Source: CAMPJU01 sp036675265
Lineage (GTDB): Bacteria > Pseudomonadota > Gammaproteobacteria > Xanthomonadales > Xanthomonadaceae
Direction: 5' to 3'
Assembly (NCBI GenBank): GCA_036675265.1
Contig: JAKFFJ010000016.1
Span: 3,462 to 67,461, forward strand
DNA length: 64,000 nucleotides
Each line of letters starts with the position of its first letter. The stretch's first letter is position 1. The notes below the pieces were generated by a model. It saw only the letters and a list, made by a program, of their open reading frames with translations. It was not told where the DNA came from and did no database searches. Positions 1-8,491 of the stretch are shown in pieces. A program made the position numbers and the translations under genes.

Positions 1-18
1 ACTACCGCCTTCGGTGGA

Positions 19-447
19 TCAACGGCACTGCGACGGCAGGTACTTCTCGGGAATCGTCGACGCTTCGCACGACCAGGTGAGCTGGCCGGACGTGCCGATT
101 TCCGTCGGGGTCAGGACCAGGTTGCCGGTGGTGCCCGTCAGCGAGGTGACCGCCGCGGTCACGACGCCGTCGGTGACGGTGATGGCCGAGACGTAGCTGG
201 TCGCGCCCGGGAACGAGTAGCCCGAAGCCGTGCCATCGATGTCGGTGAGCGCGCCGCCATTCGAGGACAGGGTCTCGGCCACCGCGAGCTTTGCCGGCGC
301 GGCGAGCTGCATCGCTTCCGAAACCTTCGCGCGGACGGTGTAGTCCTGGTAGGCCGGGATGGCGATCGCCATCAGGATGCCGAGGATCGCGATGACGATC
401 ATCAGTTCGATCAGGGTGAAGCCTTGCTGCATCTTCTTGGTGTTCAT
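19..447 (-). CDS. pilA: Type IV major pilin PilA
   Basis: The 142-residue product is a type IVa pilin, the subunit of retractile pili used for twitching, adhesion and DNA uptake. It starts with a short leader ending in Gly9, followed by FTLIELMIVIAILGILMAIA, the classical prepilin peptidase (PilD) site with Phe1 and Glu5 of the mature pilin and a hydrophobic N-terminal helix. Two cysteines near the C-terminus (WSCE and PSQCR) match the disulfide-bonded D-region. The start at 447 was preferred over an upstream in-frame start at 600 because it gives a proper leader and is preceded by an AGGGGAG ribosome binding site. It lies downstream of pilR and pilS on the same strand and has its own sigma-54 promoter. 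Identification is firm; the pilin subtype is not determined. Confidence 0.96.
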   Translation of the reverse strand: MNTKKMQQGFTLIELMIVIAILGILMAIAIPAYQDYTVRAKVSEAMQLAAPAKLAVAETLSSNGGALTDIDGTASGYSFPGATSYVSAITVTDGVVTAAVTSLTGTTGNLVLTPTEIGTSGQLTWSCEASTIPEKYLPSQCR

Positions 448-547
448 GGAATTCTCCCCTCGGAGGTTGGTTGCTTCACGTGCCTGGCGAGGCCGGACTT
501 CCGGTCCGTCGGCAGCCGTGCGTCGGTGCACGTGCAGCCAAAGCATA

Positions 548-563
548 CGCAGAATCCATGCCA
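548..563 (-). promoter_or_regulatory. Sigma-54 promoter of pilA (-24/-12)
   Basis: On the minus strand this reads TGGCATGGATTCTGCG. It keeps the GG and GC dinucleotides at the correct spacing of the sigma-54 consensus TGGCACG-N4-TTGCA. Transcription would start near 537, giving a leader of about 90 nt before the pilA ATG. Since the activator PilR is encoded just upstream, this is the expected promoter type. Confidence 0.8.
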
Positions 564-670
564 GTAAAGCCCTCGCGCGGGGCAATGTCGGCAATTGCAA
601 AGGCGGTCACGATCGGCGATCGGAAGTGCGGTCCCAAAGCGGACGCACCGGGTCAGTTCCGGGTCCGAAG

Positions 671-685
671 TGACAAAAATTGTCA
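671..685. promoter_or_regulatory. Candidate PilR upstream activating site
   Basis: TGACAAAAATTGTCA is a perfect 5-bp inverted repeat with a 5-bp AT spacer in otherwise GC-rich DNA. It lies about 135-150 bp upstream of the predicted pilA start, within the range used by sigma-54 activators, and contains the TGTC core reported for PilR sites in Pseudomonas. It overlaps the pilR stop codon (683-685). Assignment to PilR is inference. Confidence 0.5.
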
Positions 686-2086
686 GTCGATCCCAAGCTT
701 CTTGAGCTTGTAGCGCAGTGCCCTGAAGGTGATCCCGAGTTGCGCGGCTGCCTTCGTCTTGTTGTAGCGATTGTCCTCGAGGGCCTGCTGGATGGCCGCG
801 CGCTCGATTTCCTCGATGTAGGTGGGCAGCGCGCTGCTGGTGCTTTCGCGGGCGTCGGCCGACCGCGGGTCCTTCGGCGATGGCGGGGCCGCCGGATCCT
901 GCGCCGTGCCGGAAACCGCAAGGCGCGGCTCCGGCAACCTCAGGTCATCGGCACTGATGCGGTCGCCATCGGCCAGCGCGAGTGCGCGTTCGAGGATGTT
1001 CTCGAGCTCGCGCACGTTGCCGGGGAACGGATACGCGCGCAGGGCGGCGAGTGCGTCTTCGCCGAGCGTGGGCGGCGCGCGGTCGTGCGCCGATGCCAGG
1101 CGCTGCAGCACCGACGCCGCCAGGACGGGCAGGTCGCCGCCGCGCTCGCGCAACGGCGGCACCCGCAACTCGATCACGTTGATCCGGTAGTAGAGGTCGT
1201 GCCGAAACGTTCCTTCCGCCACCAGCGCAGCCAGGTCCTTGTGCGTCGCCGAAAGAATGCGGACGTCGACCGGCACCTCGGTACTGGCGCCCACCGGGCG
1301 TACCGATTTCTCCTGGATCGCGCGGAGCAGCTTCACCTGCATCGGCAACGGGAGTTCGGCGACCTCGTCCAGGAACAGCGTGCCACCGTCGGCCGCCTGG
1401 AACAGGCCGGCCTTGTCGGCGTGCGCACCCGTGAAGCTGCCCTTGCGGTGCCCGAAGAACTCGCTCTCCATCAGTTCGGTCGGGATCGCGCCGCAGTTCA
1501 CCGGCACGAACGGACCGGCGGCCCGCGCACCGTCGGCATGGATGGTGCGCGCGACGAGTTCCTTGCCCACGCCCGATTCGCCGGCGATGTAGACCGGCGC
1601 CTGGCTGCGGGCGACCTTGGCCACCGTGGCCCGCAATTCGACGATGGCCGGGGAGTCGCCCTGCAGGCGGCTGGCCGCGGTGGCGGGAACGCCCGTCCCG
1701 GCGGCCTTGTCCGGCTGGCTGAGCTGCAGTGCATGCCCCACCAGCCCGCGCAGCACCGGCAGGTCGACGGGCTTGGCCACGAAGTCGAACGCGCCCGCCT
1801 TCAATGCCTCGACCGCGGCCTCGACGTTGCCGAACGCGGTGATCATCGCGACCGGCGTGTCCGGATGGTCGCGCGCGATGTCCGAGATCAGGGAGATGCC
1901 GGAGCCATCGGGCAACCGCATGTCGGTCAGGCACAGGTCGTAACGGCCCTGCGCGAGCAGCGCGCGGGCGTCGGACAGGCTCGCCGCGGTGTCCACGCGC
2001 AGGCCCATCCGGCCCAGCGTCAACACCAGCAGTTCGCGGATGTCGCGCTCGTCGTCGACGACCAGTGCGCTGCGCGTATCGGTCAT
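683..2086 (-). CDS. pilR: Sigma-54-dependent response regulator PilR
   Basis: The 467-residue NtrC-type activator turns on pilA transcription when phosphorylated by PilS. The receiver domain (about 1-120) has the acidic pair DD at 11-12, phosphoacceptor Asp55 (LTDMRLPD) and Lys105. The AAA+ domain (about 145-380) has Walker A GESGVGKE at 169-176, the sigma-54 contact loop as GSFTGA at 216-221 (Ser in place of the usual Ala) and Walker B TLFLDEV. A Fis-type helix-turn-helix (NKTKAAAQLGITFRALRYKL) ends the protein. It lies 76 bp downstream of pilS and upstream of pilA, all on the minus strand. The length is normal for the family. Confidence 0.95.
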   Translation of the reverse strand: MTDTRSALVVDDERDIRELLVLTLGRMGLRVDTAASLSDARALLAQGRYDLCLTDMRLPDGSGISLISDIARDHPDTPVAMITAFGNVEAAVEALKAGAFDFVAKPVDLPVLRGLVGHALQLSQPDKAAGTGVPATAASRLQGDSPAIVELRATVAKVARSQAPVYIAGESGVGKELVARTIHADGARAAGPFVPVNCGAIPTELMESEFFGHRKGSFTGAHADKAGLFQAADGGTLFLDEVAELPLPMQVKLLRAIQEKSVRPVGASTEVPVDVRILSATHKDLAALVAEGTFRHDLYYRINVIELRVPPLRERGGDLPVLAASVLQRLASAHDRAPPTLGEDALAALRAYPFPGNVRELENILERALALADGDRISADDLRLPEPRLAVSGTAQDPAAPPSPKDPRSADARESTSSALPTYIEEIERAAIQQALEDNRYNKTKAAAQLGITFRALRYKLKKLGID

Positions 2087-2162
2087 GGAATCCCCTCCGC
2101 CGCCACCTTAGCGGAACGCGCGCGCGGCCGGCAAAGCGTGACGCGGGTCCGGGGGGGGTCGG

Positions 2163-3764
2163 TCAGTCCGGCAGCAACGAGTGCGGGCCTGGCAGCCGGA
2201 CGCGGAAGCAGGCGCCCCCGCCGGGCAGCGGCACATGGTCGAGCGTCGCCTGGTTGGCCCGGCACAGCTCCCGCGCGATGTACAGCCCGAGCCCGGTGCC
2301 GTGGCTGGAGGTGGTGAAGAACGGCCGGAACAACTGCGCCGCCACCGTGTCGGGGATGCCCGGCCCGCGGTCGGTGACTTCGATGATCGGCGCGCCACCG
2401 GCATCGGCGTGGACATTGACGGCCACCCGCGCCGGCTCGCCTGGCATGCGTCCGTACACCAGTGCGTTGTGCACCAGCGTCGTCAGCACCTGGTGGAGCT
2501 GGCGGGGGTCGGCGAGGGCGGGCAGCGACCCGGACCCGCAGCGCAGTTCCAATGTGTCCTGCTCGAGTGGGTGCCCGGCGCGGTAGTCGTCGACGAAGTG
2601 GCGGGCGAACGCCGCCAACTCCACGTGTTCCGGATGCGCGCGCTCGCGCCTCGCCAGTCCCAGCACGTTCTCGACGATGCCGTTCATGCGCTGGCACTGC
2701 TGCTGCACGATCTGCACCAGGCGACGGTCCGCCTCGCCCAACGGCGCGGACTCGTCCAGCAGCTGCACCGCGTAGTTGATGGCCGCCAGCGGGTTGCGGA
2801 TCTCGTGCGCGAGGCTGGCCGAGAAGCGTCCCAGGGTGGCGAGCGTGATCGATTCCGCGCGCCGCGACACCAGCGAGATGTCGTCGAGGAACACCAGGGC
2901 GTGTTCGCTGTCGGCCAGCAGCCGGGTGAAGCGCGGCACCACTTCGGGCAGGTCCGCGGCAAAGCGCAGGGGCGCGTCGTCGGCCACGCCGTCGCTGCGC
3001 CAGCGCTCGAGGCGGCTCGCGAGCTCAGGCGCGACCAGCGCCAGGTTGCGCTGGCTGTCGCTGGTCTCGCCCAGCAGGACGACCGCCGCCTCGTTGGCCA
3101 GGCGGATGTCGTTGCTGCCATCGACGAGCAGCACGCCGGTGCGCAGGCGGCGCAGGATCAGCTCGCTGATTTCCGCCAGGTTGGCCGCCTCCACGCCCCG
3201 GCGCTGGGCGAGCGCCTGGGTGGCGCGCAACTGGCGGCCCAGCAGGTTGGTCAGGGTGGCGATGGCCAGGAAGCTGACGGCGAACATCAGGACCTCGGCC
3301 AGGGGCCGGCCGGTACCGCCGTCCGACAGCGCGCTCCAGGTCGATTCGCCGATCAGCGCCGCCGCGGCCACGGCGCCGGTGGCCAGGCCCATGCGCAGGG
3401 GCAGCAGCAATGCCGCGGCACCGATGTTGAACAGGAGCATCAGCGCGATGCCGGCGCCGGACGCGGGCAGGGCATGCATCGCCAGCGTGGCCGCGATCAC
3501 GTCGATGGAGATGCCGAGCAAGGCCTCGTTGCGCAATTCACGGCGGCGGCCACGCAGCAGCAACACGAGCGATGCCGCCAGGTAGGCGATCGCCACGGCC
3601 TGGCCGAGCACGGGATGCCGGGGCACCGCGATCAGCGCTGTCTCGGGCCCGAACAGCACCAGGGCCAGCAGCGCCGCCTCCAGCACCCGGTAGAGGGTGA
3701 AGAAGTACAGCTCGCGGCGCAGCGCGCTTTCGGCGTCGAGGGCGTCGGTGTTCGGGTGCGTCAC
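2163..3764 (-). CDS. pilS: Sensor histidine kinase PilS
   Basis: The 533-residue membrane kinase phosphorylates PilR. The N-terminal part (about 20-175) contains roughly six hydrophobic segments, as in Pseudomonas PilS. A PAS-like region (about 195-300) follows. Next comes the dimerisation H-box ASLAHEIRNPLAAIN with His320, and then an ATP-binding domain with N-box (LVHNALVYGR) and G-boxes (DRGPGIP, GTGLGLYI). The gene is divergent from sucC, with 59 bp between the starts. A run of eight G residues (2151-2158) lies just past its stop codon. Its partner pilR follows on the same strand. Confidence 0.94.
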   Translation of the reverse strand: MTHPNTDALDAESALRRELYFFTLYRVLEAALLALVLFGPETALIAVPRHPVLGQAVAIAYLAASLVLLLRGRRRELRNEALLGISIDVIAATLAMHALPASGAGIALMLLFNIGAAALLLPLRMGLATGAVAAAALIGESTWSALSDGGTGRPLAEVLMFAVSFLAIATLTNLLGRQLRATQALAQRRGVEAANLAEISELILRRLRTGVLLVDGSNDIRLANEAAVVLLGETSDSQRNLALVAPELASRLERWRSDGVADDAPLRFAADLPEVVPRFTRLLADSEHALVFLDDISLVSRRAESITLATLGRFSASLAHEIRNPLAAINYAVQLLDESAPLGEADRRLVQIVQQQCQRMNGIVENVLGLARRERAHPEHVELAAFARHFVDDYRAGHPLEQDTLELRCGSGSLPALADPRQLHQVLTTLVHNALVYGRMPGEPARVAVNVHADAGGAPIIEVTDRGPGIPDTVAAQLFRPFFTTSSHGTGLGLYIARELCRANQATLDHVPLPGGGACFRVRLPGPHSLLPD

Positions 3765-3789
3765 GGCCGGGAGTATGCCCGGCAGGCGC

Positions 3790-3795
3790 TACAAT
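3790..3795 (+). promoter_or_regulatory. Predicted -10 box of sucC
   Basis: TACAAT stands 28 bp before the sucC ATG in the short divergent gap with pilS. No good -35 hexamer is visible, so the assignment rests on the -10 match and position. Confidence 0.4.
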
Positions 3796-3823
3796 GGCCG
3801 GTCCCCCAGGTACCGGTTGATCC

Positions 3824-4987
3824 ATGAACTTCCACGAATACCAGGCCAAGCAGCTCTTCGCCGACTACGGCATCGCCGTCCCCGCGGGCCGCATCGCCCG
3901 CACCGCCGAGGAGGCCGTCGACGCAGCCAAGGCCATCGGCGGCGACTTCTGGGTCGTCAAGGCGCAGATCCACGCGGGCGGCCGCGGCAAGGCGGGCGGC
4001 GTCAAGTTGTGCAAGACCCTGGACCAGGTGCGCGAGCATGCCAAGGCCATGATCGGCACGAAGATGGAGACCTACCAGTCGGCCGGCGTGGCATTGCCGG
4101 TGGACACGGTGCTGGTCACCCAGGCCACCGACATCGCCAAGGAGCTGTACCTGTCGCTGCTGGTCGATCGCGGCGCCCAGGCGATCACCTTCATCGCCTC
4201 GGCCGAGGGCGGCGTGGACATCGAACAGGTGGCCGAGGAGAACCCCGACGCGATCCACCAGGTCGTCGTGAACTACGTGCAGGACCTGCAGCCCTACCAG
4301 TGCCGCGAGCTCGGGTTCGCGCTCGGCCTGTCGTCCAAGCAGGTCAGCCAGCTCACGAAGATCATGCTGGGGCTGTACAAGCTGTTCAACGAGAAGGACC
4401 TGGCGCTGGTCGAGCTGAACCCGCTGGCGATCCTGAAGTCCGGCGACCTGGCGGTGCTCGACGGCAAGGTCAACTCCGACGACAACGCGACCTTCCGCCA
4501 TCCCGACCTGGCCGCCATGCGCGACATCCGCCAGGAGGACGAGACCGAGGTCCTGGCCAGCCAGCACGACCTCAACTACGTGACCATGGACGGCAACATC
4601 GGCTGCATGGTCAACGGCGCAGGCCTGGCGATGGCGACGATGGACGTCATCAAGCTCAATGGCGGCGAGCCGGCCAACTTCCTGGACGTGGGCGGCGGGG
4701 CCAACAAGGAGCGCGTCACGGAGGCGTTCAAGCTGATCCTGCGAGACCCCGACGTGAAGGCGATCTTCGTCAACATCTTCGGCGGCATCGTGCGCTGCGA
4801 CATGATCGCCGAGGGCATCATCGCCGCGGTCAAGGAAGTGGACGTCAAGGTGCCGGTGATCGTGCGGCTGGAAGGCACCAACGTCGAGGAAGGCAAGGCG
4901 CTGCTGCGCGAGTCCGGCCTGGCGATCACGCCGGCCGACGACATCAACGACGGCGCGAAGAAGGCCGTCGCCGCTGCCGCCGCCTGA
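3824..4987 (+). CDS. sucC: Succinyl-CoA synthetase beta subunit
   Basis: The 387-residue product is the nucleotide-binding beta subunit of succinyl-CoA ligase, the TCA-cycle enzyme that forms succinate and ATP (or GTP) from succinyl-CoA. It opens with MNFHEYQAKQLFADYGI, the family signature, followed by the ATP-grasp fold (about 1-235, with KAQIHAGGRGKAGGVK) and the C-terminal ligase domain with GGGANKE and the NIFGGIVRCD phosphohistidine-facing helix. The length equals the usual 386-388 residues. The sucD start follows 23 bp later, forming a two-gene operon in the cytosol. Confidence 0.97.
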   Translation: MNFHEYQAKQLFADYGIAVPAGRIARTAEEAVDAAKAIGGDFWVVKAQIHAGGRGKAGGVKLCKTLDQVREHAKAMIGTKMETYQSAGVALPVDTVLVTQATDIAKELYLSLLVDRGAQAITFIASAEGGVDIEQVAEENPDAIHQVVVNYVQDLQPYQCRELGFALGLSSKQVSQLTKIMLGLYKLFNEKDLALVELNPLAILKSGDLAVLDGKVNSDDNATFRHPDLAAMRDIRQEDETEVLASQHDLNYVTMDGNIGCMVNGAGLAMATMDVIKLNGGEPANFLDVGGGANKERVTEAFKLILRDPDVKAIFVNIFGGIVRCDMIAEGIIAAVKEVDVKVPVIVRLEGTNVEEGKALLRESGLAITPADDINDGAKKAVAAAAA

Positions 4988-5010
4988 CCCCGGACAAGGA
5001 ACGAATCGAA

Positions 5011-5883
5011 ATGAGCGTCTTGATCAACAAGCACACCAAGGTCATCGTCCAGGGCTTCACCGGCACCCAGGGCACGTTCCACGCCGAGCAGATGCTCGAG
5101 TACGGCACCAAGGTCGTCGGTGGCGTCACCCCGGGCAAGGGCGGCAGCGAGCACCTCGGCCTGCCGGTGTTCAACACCGTGGCGGACGCGGTCGAGGAAA
5201 CCGGCGCCGACGCCTCGGTCATCTACGTGCCGCCGCCGTTCGCGGCCGACGCGATCCTGGAGGCGGCCGACGCCGGCATCCGCGTCATCGTGTGCATCAC
5301 CGAGGGCATCCCGGTGCTGGACATGCTGCGCGTCAAGAACACGATTGCCGGCATGGACGTCGTCCTCGTCGGCCCGAACTGCCCCGGCGTGATCACCCCG
5401 GGCGAATGCAAGATCGGCATCATGCCGGGCCACATCCACAAGCCGGGCAGCATCGGCATCGTGTCGCGCTCGGGCACGCTGACCTACGAGGCGGTCAAGC
5501 AGACCACCGACGTGGGCCTGGGCCAGTCCACCTGCATCGGCATCGGCGGCGATCCGATCAACGGGACGAGCTTCATCGACGCGCTGCGCTGGTTCCAGGA
5601 CGACCCGCAGACCAAAGGCATCATCATGGTCGGCGAGATCGGCGGCAGCGCCGAGGAAGAGGCCGCCGAGTTCGTCGCCGAGCACGTGACCAAGCCGGTG
5701 GTCGGCTTCATCGCCGGTGCCAGCGCCCCGAAGGGCAAGCGCATGGGCCACGCCGGCGCGATCGCCTCGGGCGGCTCCGGTACCGCCGAGGGCAAGTTCG
5801 CCGCGATGGAGAAGGCGGGCATCACCACCGTCAAGTCGCCGGGCGACCTTGGCGCCGCCATCGCGAAGCGGCTGGCAGGGTAG
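5011..5883 (+). CDS. sucD: Succinyl-CoA synthetase alpha subunit
   Basis: The 290-residue alpha subunit binds CoA through a Rossmann domain (GFTGTQGTFH near the N-terminus) and carries the catalytic phosphohistidine His247 in KRMGHAGAIASGGSGTA. GPNCPGVITP is the other family signature. The ATG at 5011 was chosen because it starts the conserved MSVLINKHTKVIVQG and is preceded by AAGGA. An upstream extension in the same frame has no similarity to the family and overlaps sucC in another frame. It pairs with SucC as the heterotetramer. Confidence 0.97.
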   Translation: MSVLINKHTKVIVQGFTGTQGTFHAEQMLEYGTKVVGGVTPGKGGSEHLGLPVFNTVADAVEETGADASVIYVPPPFAADAILEAADAGIRVIVCITEGIPVLDMLRVKNTIAGMDVVLVGPNCPGVITPGECKIGIMPGHIHKPGSIGIVSRSGTLTYEAVKQTTDVGLGQSTCIGIGGDPINGTSFIDALRWFQDDPQTKGIIMVGEIGGSAEEEAAEFVAEHVTKPVVGFIAGASAPKGKRMGHAGAIASGGSGTAEGKFAAMEKAGITTVKSPGDLGAAIAKRLAG

Positions 5884-5915
5884 GCCCCCACCAGGCGGAC
5901 GAGGACGGGCAAGCC

Positions 5916-7544
5916 ATGACGTTGCGCATCGCGCTTGCCCAGTTCGACTTCCCGGTCGGTGACGTCGCCGGCAACGCCGACCGGATCGTCGAGCTCATCG
6001 AGGAAGCGCGCGACGAGTGGGAGGCCGACCTCGTCCTGTTCCCCGAGCTGGCGCTCAGTGGCTATCCGCCCGAGGACCTGCTCCTGCGGCCGGGGTTCCT
6101 CGGCGATTGCCACCGGGAGATGGCGCGGCTGGCGGCCGCCGCGACCGGCATCACCGCGATCGTGGGTTGGCCCGAGTCGGTCGGGCCCATCGTCTACAAC
6201 GCCGCCAGCATCCTGCGCGAAGGCCGCATCGAGCAGACCTACCGCAAGCGCGAGCTGCCCAACTACGCGGTCTTCGACGAGCGGCGCTACTTCGTGGTCG
6301 ACCCGGACGGTGGCGACTGCGTGTTCGAACTCGACGGCCTGGCCCTCGGCCTGCTGATCTGCGAGGACATGTGGTTCGCCGAGCCGCTGCATTCGACCAT
6401 CGAGGCCGGCGCGCAACTGGTCCTGTCGATCAATGCCTCGCCGTTCGAGCGCGACAAGCACGCGCGCCGCGATGCGCTGCTGGAGGACGCGACCCGTCGC
6501 TTCGGCGTGCCGATCGCCTACGTGAACTGCGTCGGCGGACAGGACGCGGTGGTGTTCGACGGCGGCTCCCTGGTCGCCGAGGGCGACGGGACCGTGCGCC
6601 CGGCCGCGGCCGCCTTCACCGAGCAGATGCTGGTGGTCGACTTCGACCCGGACACGCGTGGCTTCCGGTCAGTGCAGTGGATGGAGGACGGGGACGAGAG
6701 CCGCGACGCGCTGGCGTGGCGCGCCGTGGTACGCGGCACCCGCGACTACTGCCGCAAGAACGGCTTCAAGCGCGTGTGGCTGGGCCTGTCCGGCGGACTG
6801 GATTCGGCGGTCGTGCTCGCGATCGCGGTCGACGCGCTCGGCGCGGAGAACGTCACCGCCGTCCGCATGCCGTCGCGCTACACGGCAGGCCTGTCGAACG
6901 ACCTGGCCGCCGCACAGTGCGCCGAGCAGGGCGTGGAGCTGCTGACGCTGCCGATCGAGCAGCCATTCGAGGGATACCTCGCGGCGCTGGCGGACGTGTT
7001 CGCGGGGCACCCTGTCGACACGACCGAGGAGAACCTGCAGGCGCGCACCCGCGGCGCACTGCTGATGGCCTTGAGCAACAAGTTCGGCGGGATGCTGCTG
7101 ACGACCGGCAACAAGAGCGAGTACGCGGTCGGCTACGCCACCATCTACGGGGACATGTGCGGCGGCTATGCCCCGCTGAAGGACCTGTACAAGACCGAGG
7201 TGTACGAACTGGCGCGCTGGCGCAACACGGTCGGCGATCCCGTGATCCCGGTGGGCGTCATCGAGCGCCCGCCCTCGGCCGAGTTGCGGCCGGACCAGAA
7301 GGACCAGGACTCACTGCCGCCGTACGACGTGCTGGACGCGATCCTGGCGCGCTACATCGACCAGGAGCAGTCCGGCGACGAGATCGCCGCGGCGGGGTTC
7401 GACGAGGCAACCGTCGCGCGCATCCTGCAGCTGGTGCGCACCAGCGAGTGGAAGCGGCACCAGGCCGCGCCGGGGCCGAAGGTGTCGCGGCGCGCCTTCG
7501 GGCGCGAACGGCGCTACCCGATCACCAACGCATACAGGGGATAG
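5916..7544 (+). CDS. nadE: Glutamine-dependent NAD+ synthetase
   Basis: The 542-residue enzyme amidates nicotinic acid adenine dinucleotide to NAD+ using glutamine. The N-terminal nitrilase-type glutaminase domain (1-260) has the Glu44-Lys111-Cys149 triad (FPELALSGYPPEDLL, TYRKRELPN, LLICEDMW). The C-terminal synthetase domain has the PP-loop SGGLDS at 292-297 and the NAD synthetase signature TTGNKSEYAVGYATIYGDM. The ATG at 5916 gives the canonical N-terminus (MTLRIALAQFDFPVGDV). It follows sucD by 32 bp on the same strand, so it may be co-transcribed with it. A short palindromic repeat follows its stop. Confidence 0.96.
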   Translation: MTLRIALAQFDFPVGDVAGNADRIVELIEEARDEWEADLVLFPELALSGYPPEDLLLRPGFLGDCHREMARLAAAATGITAIVGWPESVGPIVYNAASILREGRIEQTYRKRELPNYAVFDERRYFVVDPDGGDCVFELDGLALGLLICEDMWFAEPLHSTIEAGAQLVLSINASPFERDKHARRDALLEDATRRFGVPIAYVNCVGGQDAVVFDGGSLVAEGDGTVRPAAAAFTEQMLVVDFDPDTRGFRSVQWMEDGDESRDALAWRAVVRGTRDYCRKNGFKRVWLGLSGGLDSAVVLAIAVDALGAENVTAVRMPSRYTAGLSNDLAAAQCAEQGVELLTLPIEQPFEGYLAALADVFAGHPVDTTEENLQARTRGALLMALSNKFGGMLLTTGNKSEYAVGYATIYGDMCGGYAPLKDLYKTEVYELARWRNTVGDPVIPVGVIERPPSAELRPDQKDQDSLPPYDVLDAILARYIDQEQSGDEIAAAGFDEATVARILQLVRTSEWKRHQAAPGPKVSRRAFGRERRYPITNAYRG

Positions 7545-7576
7545 GCGAAAAGCTTCGCCGCCGTGGCGGCTCCCGC
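7544..7576. repeat. REP-like palindromic repeat, possible bidirectional terminator
   Basis: Two abutting hairpins lie between the convergent ends of nadE and bamD: GGCGAA-AAGC-TTCGCC (7544-7559) and GCCGCC-GT-GGCGGC (7557-7570), followed by TCCCGC. This is the reverse complement of part of the GTGGGAGCCGCC element seen at 19703 and 21252. It fills nearly the whole 41-bp gap and may end transcription from both sides. Confidence 0.65.
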
Positions 7577-7585
7577 AGATCGGCG

Positions 7586-8443
7586 TCAATCGTCCAGCGG
7601 GGAGACTTCGCCCGCGAACGGATTCAGCCTGCGGATGGCCCAGGGGTAGTCGGGCCAGTTCTCGCCGCGCAGCCACGGGTGCTGCGGGGCGTTGAGTTCC
7701 AGCACCCGGCGCGCGTCGGCGGCCAGCGTCTCGTTGCCGAGCCGGGTGTGCGCCTCGGCGATCACCGCCACGGCGTCGTGCTGGTACATGCTCTGCGGGT
7801 AGGTCTCGAGCAGGTACTCGGCGCGGTTGGCGGCGGCCACCCAGGCACCGCGGCGCAGGTAGTACAGCGCGGTCTCCACCTCGTGCCGGGCGAACAGGTT
7901 GGTCAATGCCACCATCCGCTCGCGCGCGTCGGCGGCGTAGCGGCTGTTGGGATAGCGCTCCACCACGACGCCCAGGTCGCTGAACGCCTGGTGCGGCGCG
8001 GCGAGGTCGCGACGGCTGGCGTCCAGGCGCCAGACACGCTGCAGGAACACGGTGTCGCGGCCGGAATTGACCAGGCCGCGCAGGTAGTAGATGTACGGCA
8101 CGTTGCGATGCGTCGGGTAGGTCCGCAGGAAACGGTCGATCGAGGAGATCGCCTCTTCGTGCTTGCCGGCCTTGTACTGCGCGTACGCGGTCTCCATCAG
8201 CGCCTGCTCGGTGTACGGCCCGTACGGGTACTGGGCCATCAGTCGCTCGAAGTGCTGCTCGGCGCGCGCCCAGTTGCCGCCGCGCATCGATGCATGGCCC
8301 CGCGCATAGAGCGTCTCGACCGGCACGTTCTCCAGCGATTCCTCCTCGCCACCGAACAGGTTCTTGACGCTGGCGCAGCCCGGGACGAGGGCGATCACCA
8401 GCAACAGGCCGGACAGGCGCAGGAGGGCAGGACGGAAGGTCAT
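7586..8443 (-). CDS. bamD: Outer membrane assembly lipoprotein BamD
   Basis: The 285-residue lipoprotein is the essential BamD (ComL/YfiO) subunit of the BAM complex, which inserts beta-barrel proteins into the outer membrane. A signal peptide ends in the lipobox VPGC with Cys23, followed by TPR repeats (about 45-235) containing the family motifs YARGHASMRGGNWARAEQHF and YPYGPYTEQALMETAYAQYK. An in-frame start 90 bp upstream exists, but the start at 8443 places the signal peptide at the N-terminus. It is divergent from rluD and convergent with nadE. Confidence 0.94.
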   Translation of the reverse strand: MTFRPALLRLSGLLLVIALVPGCASVKNLFGGEEESLENVPVETLYARGHASMRGGNWARAEQHFERLMAQYPYGPYTEQALMETAYAQYKAGKHEEAISSIDRFLRTYPTHRNVPYIYYLRGLVNSGRDTVFLQRVWRLDASRRDLAAPHQAFSDLGVVVERYPNSRYAADARERMVALTNLFARHEVETALYYLRRGAWVAAANRAEYLLETYPQSMYQHDAVAVIAEAHTRLGNETLAADARRVLELNAPQHPWLRGENWPDYPWAIRRLNPFAGEVSPLDD

Positions 8444-8479
8444 GGGCACGGGACGTGGGGCGCCGGGGGCAAGAGCCGG

Positions 8480-8485
8480 GATAAT
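8480..8485 (+). promoter_or_regulatory. Predicted -10 box of rluD, leaderless transcript likely
   Basis: GATAAT ends six bases before the rluD ATG at 8492. Initiation about 7 nt downstream of the box would fall on or next to the start codon, implying a leaderless mRNA. No -35 match is visible. The arrangement is the same as in front of ruvB. Confidence 0.45.
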
Positions 8486-8491
8486 AGCAGC

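Noticed and set aside
2151..2158. G8 tract after pilS (and a similar one at 21301-21308) as phase-variation tracts
   Set aside because: Both lie outside coding sequence, just beyond stop codons of minus-strand genes, and not between promoter elements, so length changes would not switch a gene.
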